64,000 nt of DNA from Pseudomonas sp. B21-015 (GCF_024749285.1 NZ_CP087196.1:6386001-6450000); one strand, 5' to 3'. Shown: positions 54,882 to 63,820, counted from the first letter of the stretch. Notes: a model not told the origin generated them from the letters alone. Numbers and translations are program-made.

Positions 54882-55692
54882 CGCGCTCTGGGCCGCCCGA
54901 CTGGGTGATGCACTCAACCATACCTCGATGATGGCCGACATTCTTGGCGGCGTGCTAGAGGTGGCGGCCAACATCGCGATCACCTTCGTCACCGGGGGGT
55001 TGGGTTGCTTCGTGCTCGGCTTGGTGGTGGGCACGATCGTGGGCCTCGCCATGAGCAAGAGCGGGGTCGACAAGGGCTTGAGTAACCTGTGCGAGAGTTT
55101 CAGCAACGCGCTGTTTCCGCCCACGGTGCAGGCGAACATTCTCACCGGCTCCACCAACACCCTCACCAACAACATCCCTGCTGCCCGCGCCGCCGGGGCG
55201 ATCCCGTCCCATGTCGCGCCGGCCGGTACCGAACTGGAAATACCCGAGCCGGAAGCCGAGCCCACTTACCTGGACATGGCCGAAAGCTTCTTCTCCCAGA
55301 TGTGGCGCCCTACTGTCGCCACCCCGGCGCCCGGCGCCGTGCCCAAGCCGCTGGACCTGCTCGTCTGCATGAAGCATCCGCCGATGCCGCCGCAGTTCAT
55401 GGCCGAGGGCTCGGACAAGGTCACCATCAACGGTCAGCCCGCCGTGCGCAGCGGCGAGCGCAGCACCTGCGACGCCAAGGTGGTGGGCTCCGGGCTGATC
55501 TCCTCCAACGTGACCATTGGCGGCGGTTCGGTGGTGGTGCGCGAGATCCGCACCGGCAAGACCCCGGGCGTGGGGCTGGCGGTCCCGGCGTTGCTGGCAC
55601 AGCAACAGGTTTCATCACTACAAAGCAGCCCTCGCAAGAAGACTGTTTCAGGAAGAATACGAACCAAATCCAGTACCGGTCGACTTTGCTGA
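54874..55692 (+). CDS. Truncated Rhs N-terminus: prePAAR, TM and PAAR only
   Basis: 272 aa. prePAAR AARLGDALNH at 7-16, hydrophobic region (shorter than in the full rhs by about 18 residues), complete PAAR domain (about 150-235) and then, after GVGLAVPALL, an unrelated basic tail (QQQVSSLQSSPRKKTVSGRI). No Rhs shell or toxin. It could still seat on VgrG as a bare PAAR spike tip. The tail may be the out-of-frame end of a lost toxin. Confidence 0.75.
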   Translation: MSDALWAARLGDALNHTSMMADILGGVLEVAANIAITFVTGGLGCFVLGLVVGTIVGLAMSKSGVDKGLSNLCESFSNALFPPTVQANILTGSTNTLTNNIPAARAAGAIPSHVAPAGTELEIPEPEAEPTYLDMAESFFSQMWRPTVATPAPGAVPKPLDLLVCMKHPPMPPQFMAEGSDKVTINGQPAVRSGERSTCDAKVVGSGLISSNVTIGGGSVVVREIRTGKTPGVGLAVPALLAQQQVSSLQSSPRKKTVSGRIRTKSSTGRLC

Positions 55693-55704
55693 CAAGAGGC
55701 TTTC

Positions 55705-56317
55705 ATGTTCTATACCCTTGCATTCAAGAAAGACAAAGACTGCCCCACCTTCATTGATGGCGTTATTCATGAGTCGTACAGCCCTGGCGCCTATGACGAT
55801 GCGATGGATGCCGACTGGCACGACGCGGGCCCCGACGAAGCTCTCGCTCCCCTCCCGAAAAAACTGGTGCTGATTACCAAGGACAAGCGCTATGACTTTG
55901 ACTTTCGCACAGCCTTTGAGTGGGCATATTGTCAGTGAGCGCTTCCTGAAAGCCTTCCAGCCCCTCAAGACTTCCCGATGGGAGATCGCAGAACTGGAGA
56001 TCGTCAACCCGAAGGGCGTTTCGGTCGCACAGCGCCAATATTTTTTCATGCGCCAGCAACGAATAGACAAGGAGCCTGTGGACGTGATCGATCAGACACT
56101 GTCGAAGATTAATTTTCGAGCGAGCGGCGAAATCAAAAATATCATCAGCCTGACAATCAAAGAAAATATCAGTACAGATTTTTTTAGTATCGATGAAATT
56201 ACTTTACTTGGATTCGTATTTCTTTCGCCTCACGCCGCCACTGCACTTAAAGAACTAAATCTGGTAGGTGCAGAAGTGGTCGATACGGAGAAGGTCGGCT
56301 CAATCGATAGAGCCTAG
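55705..56317 (+). pseudogene. Imm11-like immunity gene with one frameshift
   Basis: The first frame is 55705-55938 (MFYTLAFKKDKDCPTFIDGV to RYDFDFR). The second runs from about 55900 to 56317 (SGHIVSERFLKAFQPL; QRQYFFMRQQRIDKEPVD). Together they make one Imm11/DUF1629-type protein of about 200 aa; the break is near 55900-55915. A start-like ATG at 55892 opens the second half, but the N-terminus would be missing. Confidence 0.72.
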
Positions 56318-56525
56318 GTCCCACTCAGCATGCAGGTGATTACCCTTTTCAAGATCCAGCTAACCGAAACCGAACCAATCGATTTACTCAAGGGTAACTG
56401 AATTGATCCCCTATGAAAAAGTGGATCAGAACGGTGACGGTTCTATTAAAGCTGAGATTAATGATGATCGAGAATACATTTTCGAATAACGAGGCGGCCA
56501 CAATGGTCCGTATCGACATCACAGG
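56318..56525 (+). other. Debris: toxin tail and SUKH start
   Basis: 56330-56400 reads AGDYPFQDPANRNRTNRFTQ in one frame, possibly a tip end. 56464-56525 repeats a SUKH start (MIENTFSNNEAAT) and stops. No gene. Confidence 0.5.
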
Positions 56526-56532
56526 TTAGAAC

Positions 56533-56820
56533 ATGAATAAACTCATAGATGCACTCAACACCGGTAAACGGCGAGGCTACGAGGAAAGTCGCTTGATCGA
56601 GAGGGGGGCGTTTCTATTCCAGTACGCCATAAAAAAACAAGACAATATTTATTACACATATTATTTTTCAATCGACGAATCTCGCATGGACTTACTTGAA
56701 GATGATGAAAATGAAGAAATCGAAGAATTTTCAACTTTAGACGCCGCCTTGGACTATTTGAGAGATAAAGGTGCTGCGTTAGAAAAATTCGCAGCAATAA
56801 AAAACTCCTTGCCCTTCTAA
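56533..56820 (+). CDS. 95-aa orphan protein
   Basis: MNKLIDALNTGKRRGYEESR; tyrosine-rich strands (YTYYFSIDESRMDLL), then a strongly acidic stretch and a C-terminal helix. Soluble. Unrecognised; immunity-like by position and composition. Confidence 0.6.
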   Translation: MNKLIDALNTGKRRGYEESRLIERGAFLFQYAIKKQDNIYYTYYFSIDESRMDLLEDDENEEIEEFSTLDAALDYLRDKGAALEKFAAIKNSLPF

Positions 56821-56909
56821 AAACAAGCAAAGGCTAGCCTGACCAAGGCCGAGGGCTCTAGAGCCGACGCATCGTAGAAACCGAGCAGGATGTCGATCGA
56901 GGTTTATAG

Positions 56910-57389
56910 ATGAAAAAGATAGCTCAAACCGTGGACCTATTAATCTCCCACAGCCAGATTCAATTCCGCTCACGGGACTTCGACGAAATCTCATGCCAGT
57001 GGGGCAGGGTTAACCTGGAGCAGGGTGCGATCATTCATAGCGACTATGTTGTGTTTGACCCTCTACCCGAAGACGCTTTCGGGGCAAACGTGCACCTGAA
57101 ACTGGAAGACCGCTTCAACCTCGACCCCACCGCCCAGCGCTGCATCGTCGTGCCGTTTCATGTCTCGGACCCCGGTCGTGTGGAAATTGCATCCGCTGCT
57201 GAAAAATTCAAGGTCGAGCTTGATCTAGAGAAACGCGACTATGCGTTGTACTTCGAGGTTTGTGAGGGTGAAGAAATATTTTACAAAATCACTCTGGTCC
57301 CATCAGACAGCAAAGTTCCAGCCAAGTACCTGCTGGACGATCCTTGGGGCGGCGAGAAAGACAGGGTACTGGTAGGGGGACTTCGTTAG
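56910..57389 (+). CDS. ComJ-like immunity protein
   Basis: 159 aa. LLISHSQIQFRSRDFDEISC and LEDRFNLDPTAQRCIVVPFH resemble ComJ, the inhibitor of the DNA-entry nuclease NucA of Bacillus; ComJ-like proteins occur as immunities to NucA-like tips. No nuclease remains next to it. A 50-base piece of the gene is at 22375-22425. Confidence 0.62.
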   Translation: MKKIAQTVDLLISHSQIQFRSRDFDEISCQWGRVNLEQGAIIHSDYVVFDPLPEDAFGANVHLKLEDRFNLDPTAQRCIVVPFHVSDPGRVEIASAAEKFKVELDLEKRDYALYFEVCEGEEIFYKITLVPSDSKVPAKYLLDDPWGGEKDRVLVGGLR

Positions 57390-57410
57390 AAGTTCATCTC
57401 TGCGTCCAAC

Positions 57411-57448
57411 AAAAATGGGCACCTGATCCAGTCGGTGTGCCCATTTTT
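57411..57448. terminator. Repeated hairpin, copy 3
   Basis: AAAAATGGGCAC pairs with GTGCCCATTTTT around CTGATCCAGTCGGT. Same structure as 38937-38973 and 22466-22503. It lies 21 bases after the ComJ-like gene. Confidence 0.7.
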
Positions 57449-57839
57449 CCAGCTCGCGCTCATGTTCCCTCGCCATCCGATCAGTCGAATCCATCGCGTC
57501 TTTACCTATGACACCCGCGGTCAGTTGCTCGCCGAACAAAGCGCGACCGGCACCCTGCCCTCCCACTACGACGAACTCGTCAACCTGATCCAGACCCAAC
57601 TGCCCGACGGCTGCTGGCTCAATCGCCTGTACTACGAAAGCTATGATCAGGCTGGCGCGGACAGAATGAAGAAAGGCCTGGTTACTGATGGCTTTGATAT
57701 ACATCATAAAAAGCCGATTTTCAGGGGAGGCAACAATCGTCAAAGCCATCTTGTTCCCATGGACAAGGCCTACCATAAAACCAATAGCAAGACCCTACAT
57801 TGGTATCCTGAAGGGGAAAATCCATATGGACTCAATTAA
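57435..57839 (+). CDS. Short Rhs shell piece fused in frame to an HNH tip
   Basis: Rhs homology from about 57500 ([20 protein letters not shown] to [10 protein letters not shown]); then at [16 protein letters not shown] it passes directly to a tip, with no core, PDPIGL or cleavage motif. The tip, [20 protein letters not shown] then [10 protein letters not shown] and [14 protein letters not shown], has the IHH...N...H-K layout of HNH nucleases. The frame is open, but the N-terminus of the tip may be missing. Confidence 0.7.
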   Translation: MCPFFQLALMFPRHPISRIHRVFTYDTRGQLLAEQSATGTLPSHYDELVNLIQTQLPDGCWLNRLYYESYDQAGADRMKKGLVTDGFDIHHKKPIFRGGNNRQSHLVPMDKAYHKTNSKTLHWYPEGENPYGLN

Positions 57840-58302
57840 AAGTACACAGTGCCAAGTCTGCAAGGAAATCTTTGAACTGAATGCGCAGCAGCAAAGTTTC
57901 GTCTTGCCCCTGGTCGAAAATGGTCAACGTTTCATAATGATAGAGTGCCCCTGCTGCGGCTCCTCTACGCAATGCGTCAAGACTGCGGATAGTGCTCAGA
58001 ATCAGAATCAAGACATACATTATCGATGCCCTATTACTCAATGCGCAGGATGGGTAGATTTGATTGACACCCATTCGCCGCCATTCTGGGGATGCGGTGA
58101 ATGCGGCAGCGTTTGGTATGAAGAGAGTAATTTCCAAAAAGAAATTACCGAAATTATCGCCCGTCATCCTTACAGAGGAGGTAGCTATGAGAAAATCAAT
58201 GGCAAATGGCTGCCTGCCACCTTAAGCTCAGAGCCTGTAAATTACGAAGAACTCGTCAAGAAAGAACCGCCTGATGAAAACGATGAGTTGGTACGAGACT
58301 GA
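57826..58302 (+). CDS. Cysteine-rich immunity protein of the HNH tip
   Basis: 158 aa from ATG 57826, overlapping the toxin end by 14 bases. Several zinc-ribbon pairs ([29 protein letters not shown]). C-terminal tail acidic. Coupled to the HNH tip, hence immunity; family not recognised. Confidence 0.72.
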   Translation: MDSIKSTQCQVCKEIFELNAQQQSFVLPLVENGQRFIMIECPCCGSSTQCVKTADSAQNQNQDIHYRCPITQCAGWVDLIDTHSPPFWGCGECGSVWYEESNFQKEITEIIARHPYRGGSYEKINGKWLPATLSSEPVNYEELVKKEPPDENDELVRD

Positions 58303-58329
58303 TTGACTAGTCGATGGTCGTAAAAGAGT

Positions 58330-58703
58330 AGGACCTGAAGTTTCAGAGGCAGTACCTGGACCGGGAGACTGGGCTGCCTTTCAATACGTGATCCGGATGT
58401 GGGATGGTTTACAAAGTCGGATCCTATTGGGTTGATGGGAGGATTAAACCTCTATCAATATGGACATAACCGATGGGTGGACCCATGGGGTTGGGGTTGG
58501 GGTTGTGTCCAGTTCAAAACGCTGGAAAAAGGCGACGCTAACGGTGCAAAGCTCCTGCATGAGACGTAGTGAGATCAAGGTATTGGAAGAGTCGACACGA
58601 AGCCTCGAAAACTTCAGGCGGCGTGAACGACCCCCGAAACTTACGGGAAGTCACACGAGAACAACATGCCGAACTTGATAATTTCAGACATCTAGGAGCT
58701 AAG
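58330..58703 (+). pseudogene. Degenerate Rhs core and tip
   Basis: Core pieces (FQRQYLDRETGLPFNT, a deletion, then PIGLMGGLNLYQYGHN and WVDPWGWGWGC) followed by a tip with several frames: VQFKTLEKGDANGAKLLHE then TAG, later NDPRNLREVTREQHAELDNF and RHLGAK to TAA 58703. Beyond repair. 58303-58330 is spacer. Confidence 0.7.
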
Positions 58704-58705
58704 TA

Positions 58706-59296
58706 ATGACTGCTATAGAAATTGTGAAGCAATTTGTCGAAGCATCCATTTCGCCAAAAGAATTCGAAGCGGAAATTTATGCCAACTCATCAATTGAAGA
58801 GTTACTAAGAATCGAGAAAAATTTACCAGCTTACGTGGCAGAGTCAGACCTATACACATACGCCATCAGTCAAAACTATGAAAACCTTGAATCCATATAT
58901 AACACCCAAACTCTTCTATCTGACTTTCTAAACAAGAAAAACATACCCCACAAGATCAAAAAAAAATATAAAGAGCTATTTAACCTAACGCTGAAAGTTC
59001 AGCCAAAATGGTTGTCCCTACCATCAGATTATCTATCCAGCCTCATTGAAGACAAAAAATCACTTAGCACCAAAGAGCTGCAGCTATGGTTAAAGGGAAA
59101 AATAAAAAGTGATTTTCGTTCTCTGAAGACACCACCTAAATGGCTCCAAAACCCCGAATGGCCTATACAAGATGGAAAACCAATGTTTTTTTTGGGGCAA
59201 CTCGATATTAGTGGTTTAAGCCATGATAACTCGCAGGCTTATTTGTTTTTTGATGAAAACAAGAAAACTTTTCATACGGTCACGCAATCTTGCTGA
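58706..59296 (+). CDS. 196-aa immunity protein with C-terminal WPxxDGKP module
   Basis: Starts 2 bases after the tip's stop (MTAIEIVKQFVEASISPKEF). The C-terminal 80 residues (WLQNPEWPIQDGKPMFFLGQ, YLFFDENKKTFHTVTQS) are shared with the protein at 63314-63760, whereas the N-terminal part is not. So two immunities share one exchangeable C-terminal module. Family not named. Confidence 0.72.
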   Translation: MTAIEIVKQFVEASISPKEFEAEIYANSSIEELLRIEKNLPAYVAESDLYTYAISQNYENLESIYNTQTLLSDFLNKKNIPHKIKKKYKELFNLTLKVQPKWLSLPSDYLSSLIEDKKSLSTKELQLWLKGKIKSDFRSLKTPPKWLQNPEWPIQDGKPMFFLGQLDISGLSHDNSQAYLFFDENKKTFHTVTQSC

Positions 59297-59386
59297 TCAG
59301 CATTGATATTGAAAAATGTCGAGCTAGACCATCCTTGGCGCCGTGCTGGCGGCGTAATTTCACATTAAGTACCCTTGGGATTAGTG

Positions 59387-59672
59387 ATGATTGAAAACAC
59401 ATTCTCAGATGACGAAGCGGCCATTACCTCAGTGGATCTGGACCATCTGGAGTCCGCTATCGGAAGGAAGCCTACTTTTCGCGAACGACTGGGGCGGCAA
59501 CTTCTTTTGCCCGAATCTTGATTCGGGGTCCATCAGTGATTTCACGACTGATAGCTTTGATAGCGATCTTAGCCCTGAAGAGAATCAGGCCCAATCTGAA
59601 AAACATGTCTGCTCTAATTTCATCCGGCTTGTTCAAGGACTGACTAATGAACAATATATATATGAAGAGTAA
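59387..59672 (+). pseudogene. SUKH immunity gene with internal deletion
   Basis: MIENTFSDDEAAITSVDLDH like the intact gene at 62424, then about 190 bases missing between GGAAGGAAGCC and CGCGAACGAC, which also shifts the frame. The end (DSDLSPEENQAQSEKHVCSN) is readable in another frame to 59672. 59673-59750 is spacer with a scrap ending LLGGFAGGEK. Confidence 0.8.
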
Positions 59673-59750
59673 GCGTCTGAATGGCATTTGGATCGATCTC
59701 GTGCTGGACGACAGCAAAGTTCTGCTCGGGGGTTTTGCGGGGGGCGAAAA

Positions 59751-60356
59751 ATGAACATGAGCACGTTACAAAAGGCATTGATAGAGCTGCACCGTATCCA
59801 TAAGAAATTCCTGTTGGACGGCAAATTCGAAAAGAATGGCCAAGTCAACGCCACATGGCCGCAAACGCTTGAGCGCTCTGTCGAAACTGATTTTTTCTAT
59901 GACAACTACGAGCCTGTGGGTGTAGAGATGGAGACAGGTTTGACTCCGATACGTTTTTTTGACCTGAACACCATTGAAGATGACCAAGCGGGCTACAAAT
60001 GGGATGGCAATTCAAACAAGTCGCAGCTCAACCCACGCTGGCCAGCCAGTTTTGTAGTATTTATGGATGATATCGGAGGCGGTAAACCTGTCATCGCCGT
60101 TACCGACACTGAGGGTACGCCTGTATTTGCCAGCTATGACGTGGCTTTGCCTTTCAAAATTGCCGACTCATTGGCTGATTTCTTTTTTGCTTTTGCCAAA
60201 TTGATTGAGGTTGTCCACGGCGAATTCGAAATTTTTGAGATCTATAACGATGATGACGAACTTTCCAGCAAGTTCGTAGAATTACTCACAAGGGAAGTCA
60301 GCCCCCTACTTGGGGAAGAAAACTTCGAACGGTTTTTTGATTATTTTTATGGTTAA
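59751..60356 (+). CDS. 201-aa immunity protein with two broken relatives
   Basis: ATG 59751 (or 59757). Conserved centre YKWDGNSNKSQLNPRWPASF and FMDDIGGGKPVIAVTDT; acidic C-terminal half. The pattern is loosely SUKH-like, but I am not sure. Broken copies: 41104-41213 (start only) and 44052-44330. No toxin adjacent. Confidence 0.68.
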   Translation: MNMSTLQKALIELHRIHKKFLLDGKFEKNGQVNATWPQTLERSVETDFFYDNYEPVGVEMETGLTPIRFFDLNTIEDDQAGYKWDGNSNKSQLNPRWPASFVVFMDDIGGGKPVIAVTDTEGTPVFASYDVALPFKIADSLADFFFAFAKLIEVVHGEFEIFEIYNDDDELSSKFVELLTREVSPLLGEENFERFFDYFYG

Positions 60357-60397
60357 TCTTCAGGTCATGGATCTGACCCGGCCAGTGAGCGCGGAAG

Positions 60398-60679
60398 ATG
60401 GAACAACTGGAAGACGAATACCTCGGCGATGCCGACTGGCAAGTGCTTGTGCGGTTATTCGAAGAGGACTATCTCGACGACAACGCCCGCACCCTGGCGA
60501 AACAACTGGATGGCAACCTCGACATGGCGGTCATCCTCTACGGTAAAAGAGGGCTCAAGGAAGGATTGTGGTGGATCGAACAACAAGTGCCCGCCCTGGA
60601 TAGCATACGGCCGGCCGATTGCCTCAAGGATCCGAAGCTGATCAAACGCCTTAGAGCCGCGCTGATGCGCATGCCGTAA
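60398..60679 (+). CDS. MbcA/ParS/Xre antitoxin-like protein, copy 3
   Basis: 93 aa (MEQLEDEYLGDADWQVLVRL), closest to 28770-29051 but changed in the first third. GLWWIEQQVPALDSIRPADC conserved. Orphan, again followed by the small frame and an Rhs N-terminus. Confidence 0.68.
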   Translation: MEQLEDEYLGDADWQVLVRLFEEDYLDDNARTLAKQLDGNLDMAVILYGKRGLKEGLWWIEQQVPALDSIRPADCLKDPKLIKRLRAALMRMP

Positions 60680-60699
60680 CCAACAAGGAGAACAGTGCA

Positions 60700-60783
60700 A
60701 TGGAAGGCATCGAATTGCGCAACAAACGCAACGATTGCGCGGTGGCCAGACGCTTGCGGCGGATGAACACCCTGCATGTCTGA
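60700..60783 (+). CDS. Conserved small open frame, copy 3 (27 aa)
   Basis: MEGIELRNKRNDCAVARRLR then RMNTLHV, with AAGGAGAACAGTGCA before the ATG. The stop overlaps ATG 60776 of the next frame. In the intact operon the last codons correspond to ATGAGCACCCTGCATGTCTGA at 14811-14831. Confidence 0.5.
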   Translation: MEGIELRNKRNDCAVARRLRRMNTLHV

Positions 60784-61186
60784 CACGCTCTGGGCCGCCC
60801 GGCTGGGCGACGCACTCAACCACACCTCGATGATGGCCGACATTCTTGGCGGCGTGCTGGAGGCGGCGGCCAATATTGCGATCACCGTGGTGGCGACAAC
60901 TGCAGCGGTCGCGGCCATGGGCATCACCGTCGTCACCGGCGGGCTCGGTTGCTTCCTGCCCGGCGTGGTGGTCGGTACCATCGTCGGCCTCGCCATGAGC
61001 AAGACCGGGGCCGGCAAGGGCTTGAGTAACCGGTGCGAGAGTTTCAGCAACGCCCTCTTCCCGCCCACGGTGCAGGGCGCACATTCTCACCTCACCAATA
61101 ACATTCCCGCCGCACGAGCCGCCGGAGCGATCCCGTCCCATGTCGCGCATTCAAAATTAAAGGTTGTTCATGATGCACAGAGATAA
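60776..61186 (+). pseudogene. Truncated Rhs N-terminus (prePAAR and TM, no PAAR)
   Basis: MSDTLWAARLGDALNHTSMM, hydrophobic region complete, then SNRCESFSNALFPPTVQ, a small deletion, and at SHVAHSK the sequence leaves Rhs before the PAAR domain. It runs into the next gene's start. Confidence 0.75.
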
Positions 61187-61550
61187 TTTTGTCGATGGGA
61201 TGGTTTTCCAAGATGATGATGACCTGGTTGAAACGGTTATTTTCAACATGCGTAGTTGGGTCGAAGTCATCCGAGGAATTATTGTTCACTATGCCAACAG
61301 GACCGAAGCGGAAGCCGATTCGCTTATGGCTGCTGCGCCTGTAATAAACAAGCCTGTCAGTAACTACATGGCTGTCATTTCAAGGAGCCACGAACTGGAG
61401 TACCACTGGGCCATGTTGATAGCCTATGGAAAACAATATTGGTCCACCCAGGGAATCAGCCAAGAACCTCCCGAAGACTACCTTGAATGGGAAACCAATT
61501 ACCGGACCGAACATAATCTGGCACAAGAAAGCTTTGTATTCAGTGAGTAG
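61170..61550 (+). CDS. 126-aa orphan protein
   Basis: ATG 61170 (or 61173), MMHRDNFVDGMVFQDDDDLV. Acidic and aromatic-rich (YRTEHNLAQESFVFSE end). Possibly the C-terminal part of a longer immunity protein, since the start region abuts Rhs debris. Unrecognised. Confidence 0.55.
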   Translation: MMHRDNFVDGMVFQDDDDLVETVIFNMRSWVEVIRGIIVHYANRTEAEADSLMAAAPVINKPVSNYMAVISRSHELEYHWAMLIAYGKQYWSTQGISQEPPEDYLEWETNYRTEHNLAQESFVFSE

Positions 61551-61715
61551 TGAGCGCACGGGGACCTTACCGCAGTGGTCGCTTACCTACGCGACAATGC
61601 CAAACACACTAGACGGCCCTCGATAACGCCGGCCGCCTTGCAAAGGCATTTCGAGTACGACCCCACCGCCAACCTGCTGGACGGCCGGTGCCTATTACGA
61701 CTAGGAAATTCAAAC
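61551..61715 (+). pseudogene. Rhs shell scrap
   Basis: 61620-61685 reads ITPAALQRHFEYDPTANLLD, a fusion of two Rhs shell segments over an internal deletion, ending directly before the Imm11-like gene. No tip left. Confidence 0.7.
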
Positions 61716-62327
61716 ATGATCTTAGGTTGGAAAGCCCCTACTTACTACAGCGAACAGCTGATCGGCTCGTATGACATCGAAAGCGGTTCCTATGAAACCG
61801 CCGACTCCAACTTTGACTACCTGTCATTGTTGGCGGGAAAACCCTACCCATTGAATATGGACAAGCCAAAGGTTTATTTTTCGTGTAAGAAAAATAAACT
61901 GCTTGCGTATGACTGCCTATGGCTACTAGGGGGAGTTCCACTAGTCACTGAGCGACTGGCAGATTTTCTCACCCATCGATCTGCTCAGGACATCCAGCTC
62001 ATTCAGCCTGCTGTCGTCATTGCAGACGGGGAAGAGGTCGACGAAACTTTTTTCATTGTGAATGCCATCAATACCGTCAACGCGATCGACAAAGGGCAAT
62101 CTGTCGCCGAACGGGACGATGATGGATCGATTATGTATTTCACTAAAACCTGGTTCCTGGACAATGCTGCAGGAATGTGCGGGATTGCTCGTGAGCCACA
62201 GTCGGGAGACCTGCTGATCTCTCAGCAGTTGGCCGATTCTATGATCGAGAAAAAATTCGAAAGCTACAAAGGCTTGGGTTTCTATATCGCCAACCGCACG
62301 TTTGTCCCTTATAAAAATCAAGCCTAG
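61716..62327 (+). CDS. Imm11-like immunity protein, copy 2
   Basis: 203 aa (MILGWKAPTYYSEQLIGSYD). Same length as 38280-38891 and similar throughout (LGGVPLVTERLADFLTHRSA; FFIVNAINTVNAIDKGQS). Orphan; only an Rhs shell scrap precedes it. Confidence 0.75.
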   Translation: MILGWKAPTYYSEQLIGSYDIESGSYETADSNFDYLSLLAGKPYPLNMDKPKVYFSCKKNKLLAYDCLWLLGGVPLVTERLADFLTHRSAQDIQLIQPAVVIADGEEVDETFFIVNAINTVNAIDKGQSVAERDDDGSIMYFTKTWFLDNAAGMCGIAREPQSGDLLISQQLADSMIEKKFESYKGLGFYIANRTFVPYKNQA

Positions 62328-62423
62328 GCTTCTGGCCCCCATGATGGTCGACATTTTTGGGGCATGCTGGAAGTGGCGGCCAACGTCGCCCTACAAACTG
62401 ATACCGCCCCCTTGAGATGAGTC

Positions 62424-62897
62424 ATGATCGAAAACACATTCTCAGATGACGAAGCAACCATTACTCCAGTGGATCTGGACCATCTGGAGTCCGCTATCGG
62501 AAAGAAACTACCGCCCCCTTTTCGAGACCATTACCTCAAGTACAACGGCGGTATGCCGGAACGGACATATTGGCTCAGCGAAGATTTTGACGAGCCACTG
62601 GAAGTGGCCGCCTTCAAGCCGATTGCCCATGGCTCCCCCTCGCTGCTGTCCACTTACCAATCCATGCTGAAGAAACAGGTTATTCCTGCGCACCTCCTAC
62701 CTTTCGCGAACGACTGGGGCGGCAATTTCTTTTGCCTGAATCTTGAATCGGGCTCCATCAGTTATTTCACGACTGATAGCTTTGATAGCGATCTGAGCCC
62801 TGAAGAGAATCAGAGCCGATCTGAAAAACATGTTTGCTCAAATTTTATCCGATTTGTTCAAGGACTGATTAATGAGGAGGATATAGACGAGGAGTAA
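62424..62897 (+). CDS. SUKH family immunity protein
   Basis: 157 aa, intact paralogue of 29300-29773 (LESAIGKKLPPPFRDHYLKY; LLPFANDWGGNFFCLNLESG). This is the parent type for the broken copies at 42695 and 59387. A scrap of Rhs N-terminus (62341-62395) lies before it; no toxin. Confidence 0.88.
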   Translation: MIENTFSDDEATITPVDLDHLESAIGKKLPPPFRDHYLKYNGGMPERTYWLSEDFDEPLEVAAFKPIAHGSPSLLSTYQSMLKKQVIPAHLLPFANDWGGNFFCLNLESGSISYFTTDSFDSDLSPEENQSRSEKHVCSNFIRFVQGLINEEDIDEE

Positions 62898-63240
62898 GCG
62901 AACCAGTGTGGATAACATACGTCCAGTCGATGCCTCAAGTATCCGAAGCAGATCAAACGCCTGAAGGTTGCGCTGATGCGCGTACCGTAATCAACAGGGA
63001 GAAAGGGGGCAATGGAAGGCGTCGAAATACGCAACCGGCGCAACGATTGCGTCGCATCCAGCCCCTTGCGGCGGATGAACCCCGCGCACGTCTGACGCGC
63101 TCTGGGCCGCCCGGCTGGACGATGCACTCAACCACTCCTCAATGATGGTCGACATCCTCGGCGGCGTGCTGGAGGTGGCAGCCAATATCGCGAAGGGCGG
63201 CAACTTCTATATCTGAGTCTTGATTCGGGTCCATCAATCG
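62890..63240 (+). pseudogene. Remnant module: MbcA-like tail, small frame, Rhs N-terminus
   Basis: 62905-62990 is the tail of the MbcA/ParS-like gene with a lost base. 63096-63196 is a prePAAR Rhs start with changes (the start ATG is now ACG; RLDDALNHSSMMVDILGG). From 63197 a scrap of SUKH sequence (GGCGGCAACTTCTATATCTG). The small frame at 63012 lies between them. Confidence 0.7.
63012..63095 (+). CDS. Conserved small open frame, copy 4 (27 aa)
   Basis: MEGVEIRNRRNDCVASSPLR then RMNPAHV. It stays open although both its neighbours are ruined. GGGAGAAAGGGGGCA precedes the ATG. Confidence 0.45.
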   Translation: MEGVEIRNRRNDCVASSPLRRMNPAHV

Positions 63241-63313
63241 CCATACGGGCGGGACTTGGTGAAAGTTATAAAAACTACCGGGCAATGGTAAAGCAGGCTT
63301 CACAGGAGAAAAC

Positions 63314-63760
63314 ATGAGCGGGTTGACGGATTTTCACGTTTTCTGGGGTGCTGCGATGGAGATTGCAGAAAAGCAATCCGCGTCGATGGAGGCCGAAGGT
63401 GCAGAAGATTTTGCACGGGGCCTTTACGACGAATACGTTAAGCAAGGCGCCCCCAAAAATAAAAAGAAATGGCTAACAGAACGTCTGGAAAATGAGTTCC
63501 TGTATTTGAAGGAAAAACCTGTATGGGTGGGAGGACCAACCTGGTTGTATCATCAGGGCCGACCCATGGTTTTCTTACATCAATTTTTAATTTCACCTTC
63601 GGCACAGCACATAAAAGAAAAAATTTCACTTGGCGACACCATCTACGTGTTTGGTTCAAAACATATTCTTAAAAGATCGCCAGAGGATAGTTGGACGGTC
63701 ATTTATCGAACGGCCGTTCAAGCCTTAGAAGGGGAAACTGCAGTAGAATTCCTAGAGTAG
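63314..63760 (+). CDS. 148-aa immunity protein with WxxxxGRP module
   Basis: MSGLTDFHVFWGAAMEIAEK with CAGGAGAAAAC upstream. The C-terminal part (VWVGGPTWLYHQGRPMVFLH) is related to the end of 58706-59296. Orphan; the 60 bases before it may be the end of a lost tip. Confidence 0.7.
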   Translation: MSGLTDFHVFWGAAMEIAEKQSASMEAEGAEDFARGLYDEYVKQGAPKNKKKWLTERLENEFLYLKEKPVWVGGPTWLYHQGRPMVFLHQFLISPSAQHIKEKISLGDTIYVFGSKHILKRSPEDSWTVIYRTAVQALEGETAVEFLE

Positions 63761-63820
63761 GCTGTTAGTAATCTGACGCCACTTATAGCGATCAAAGTGT
63801 CAAAAGGACGCCTACCATAA

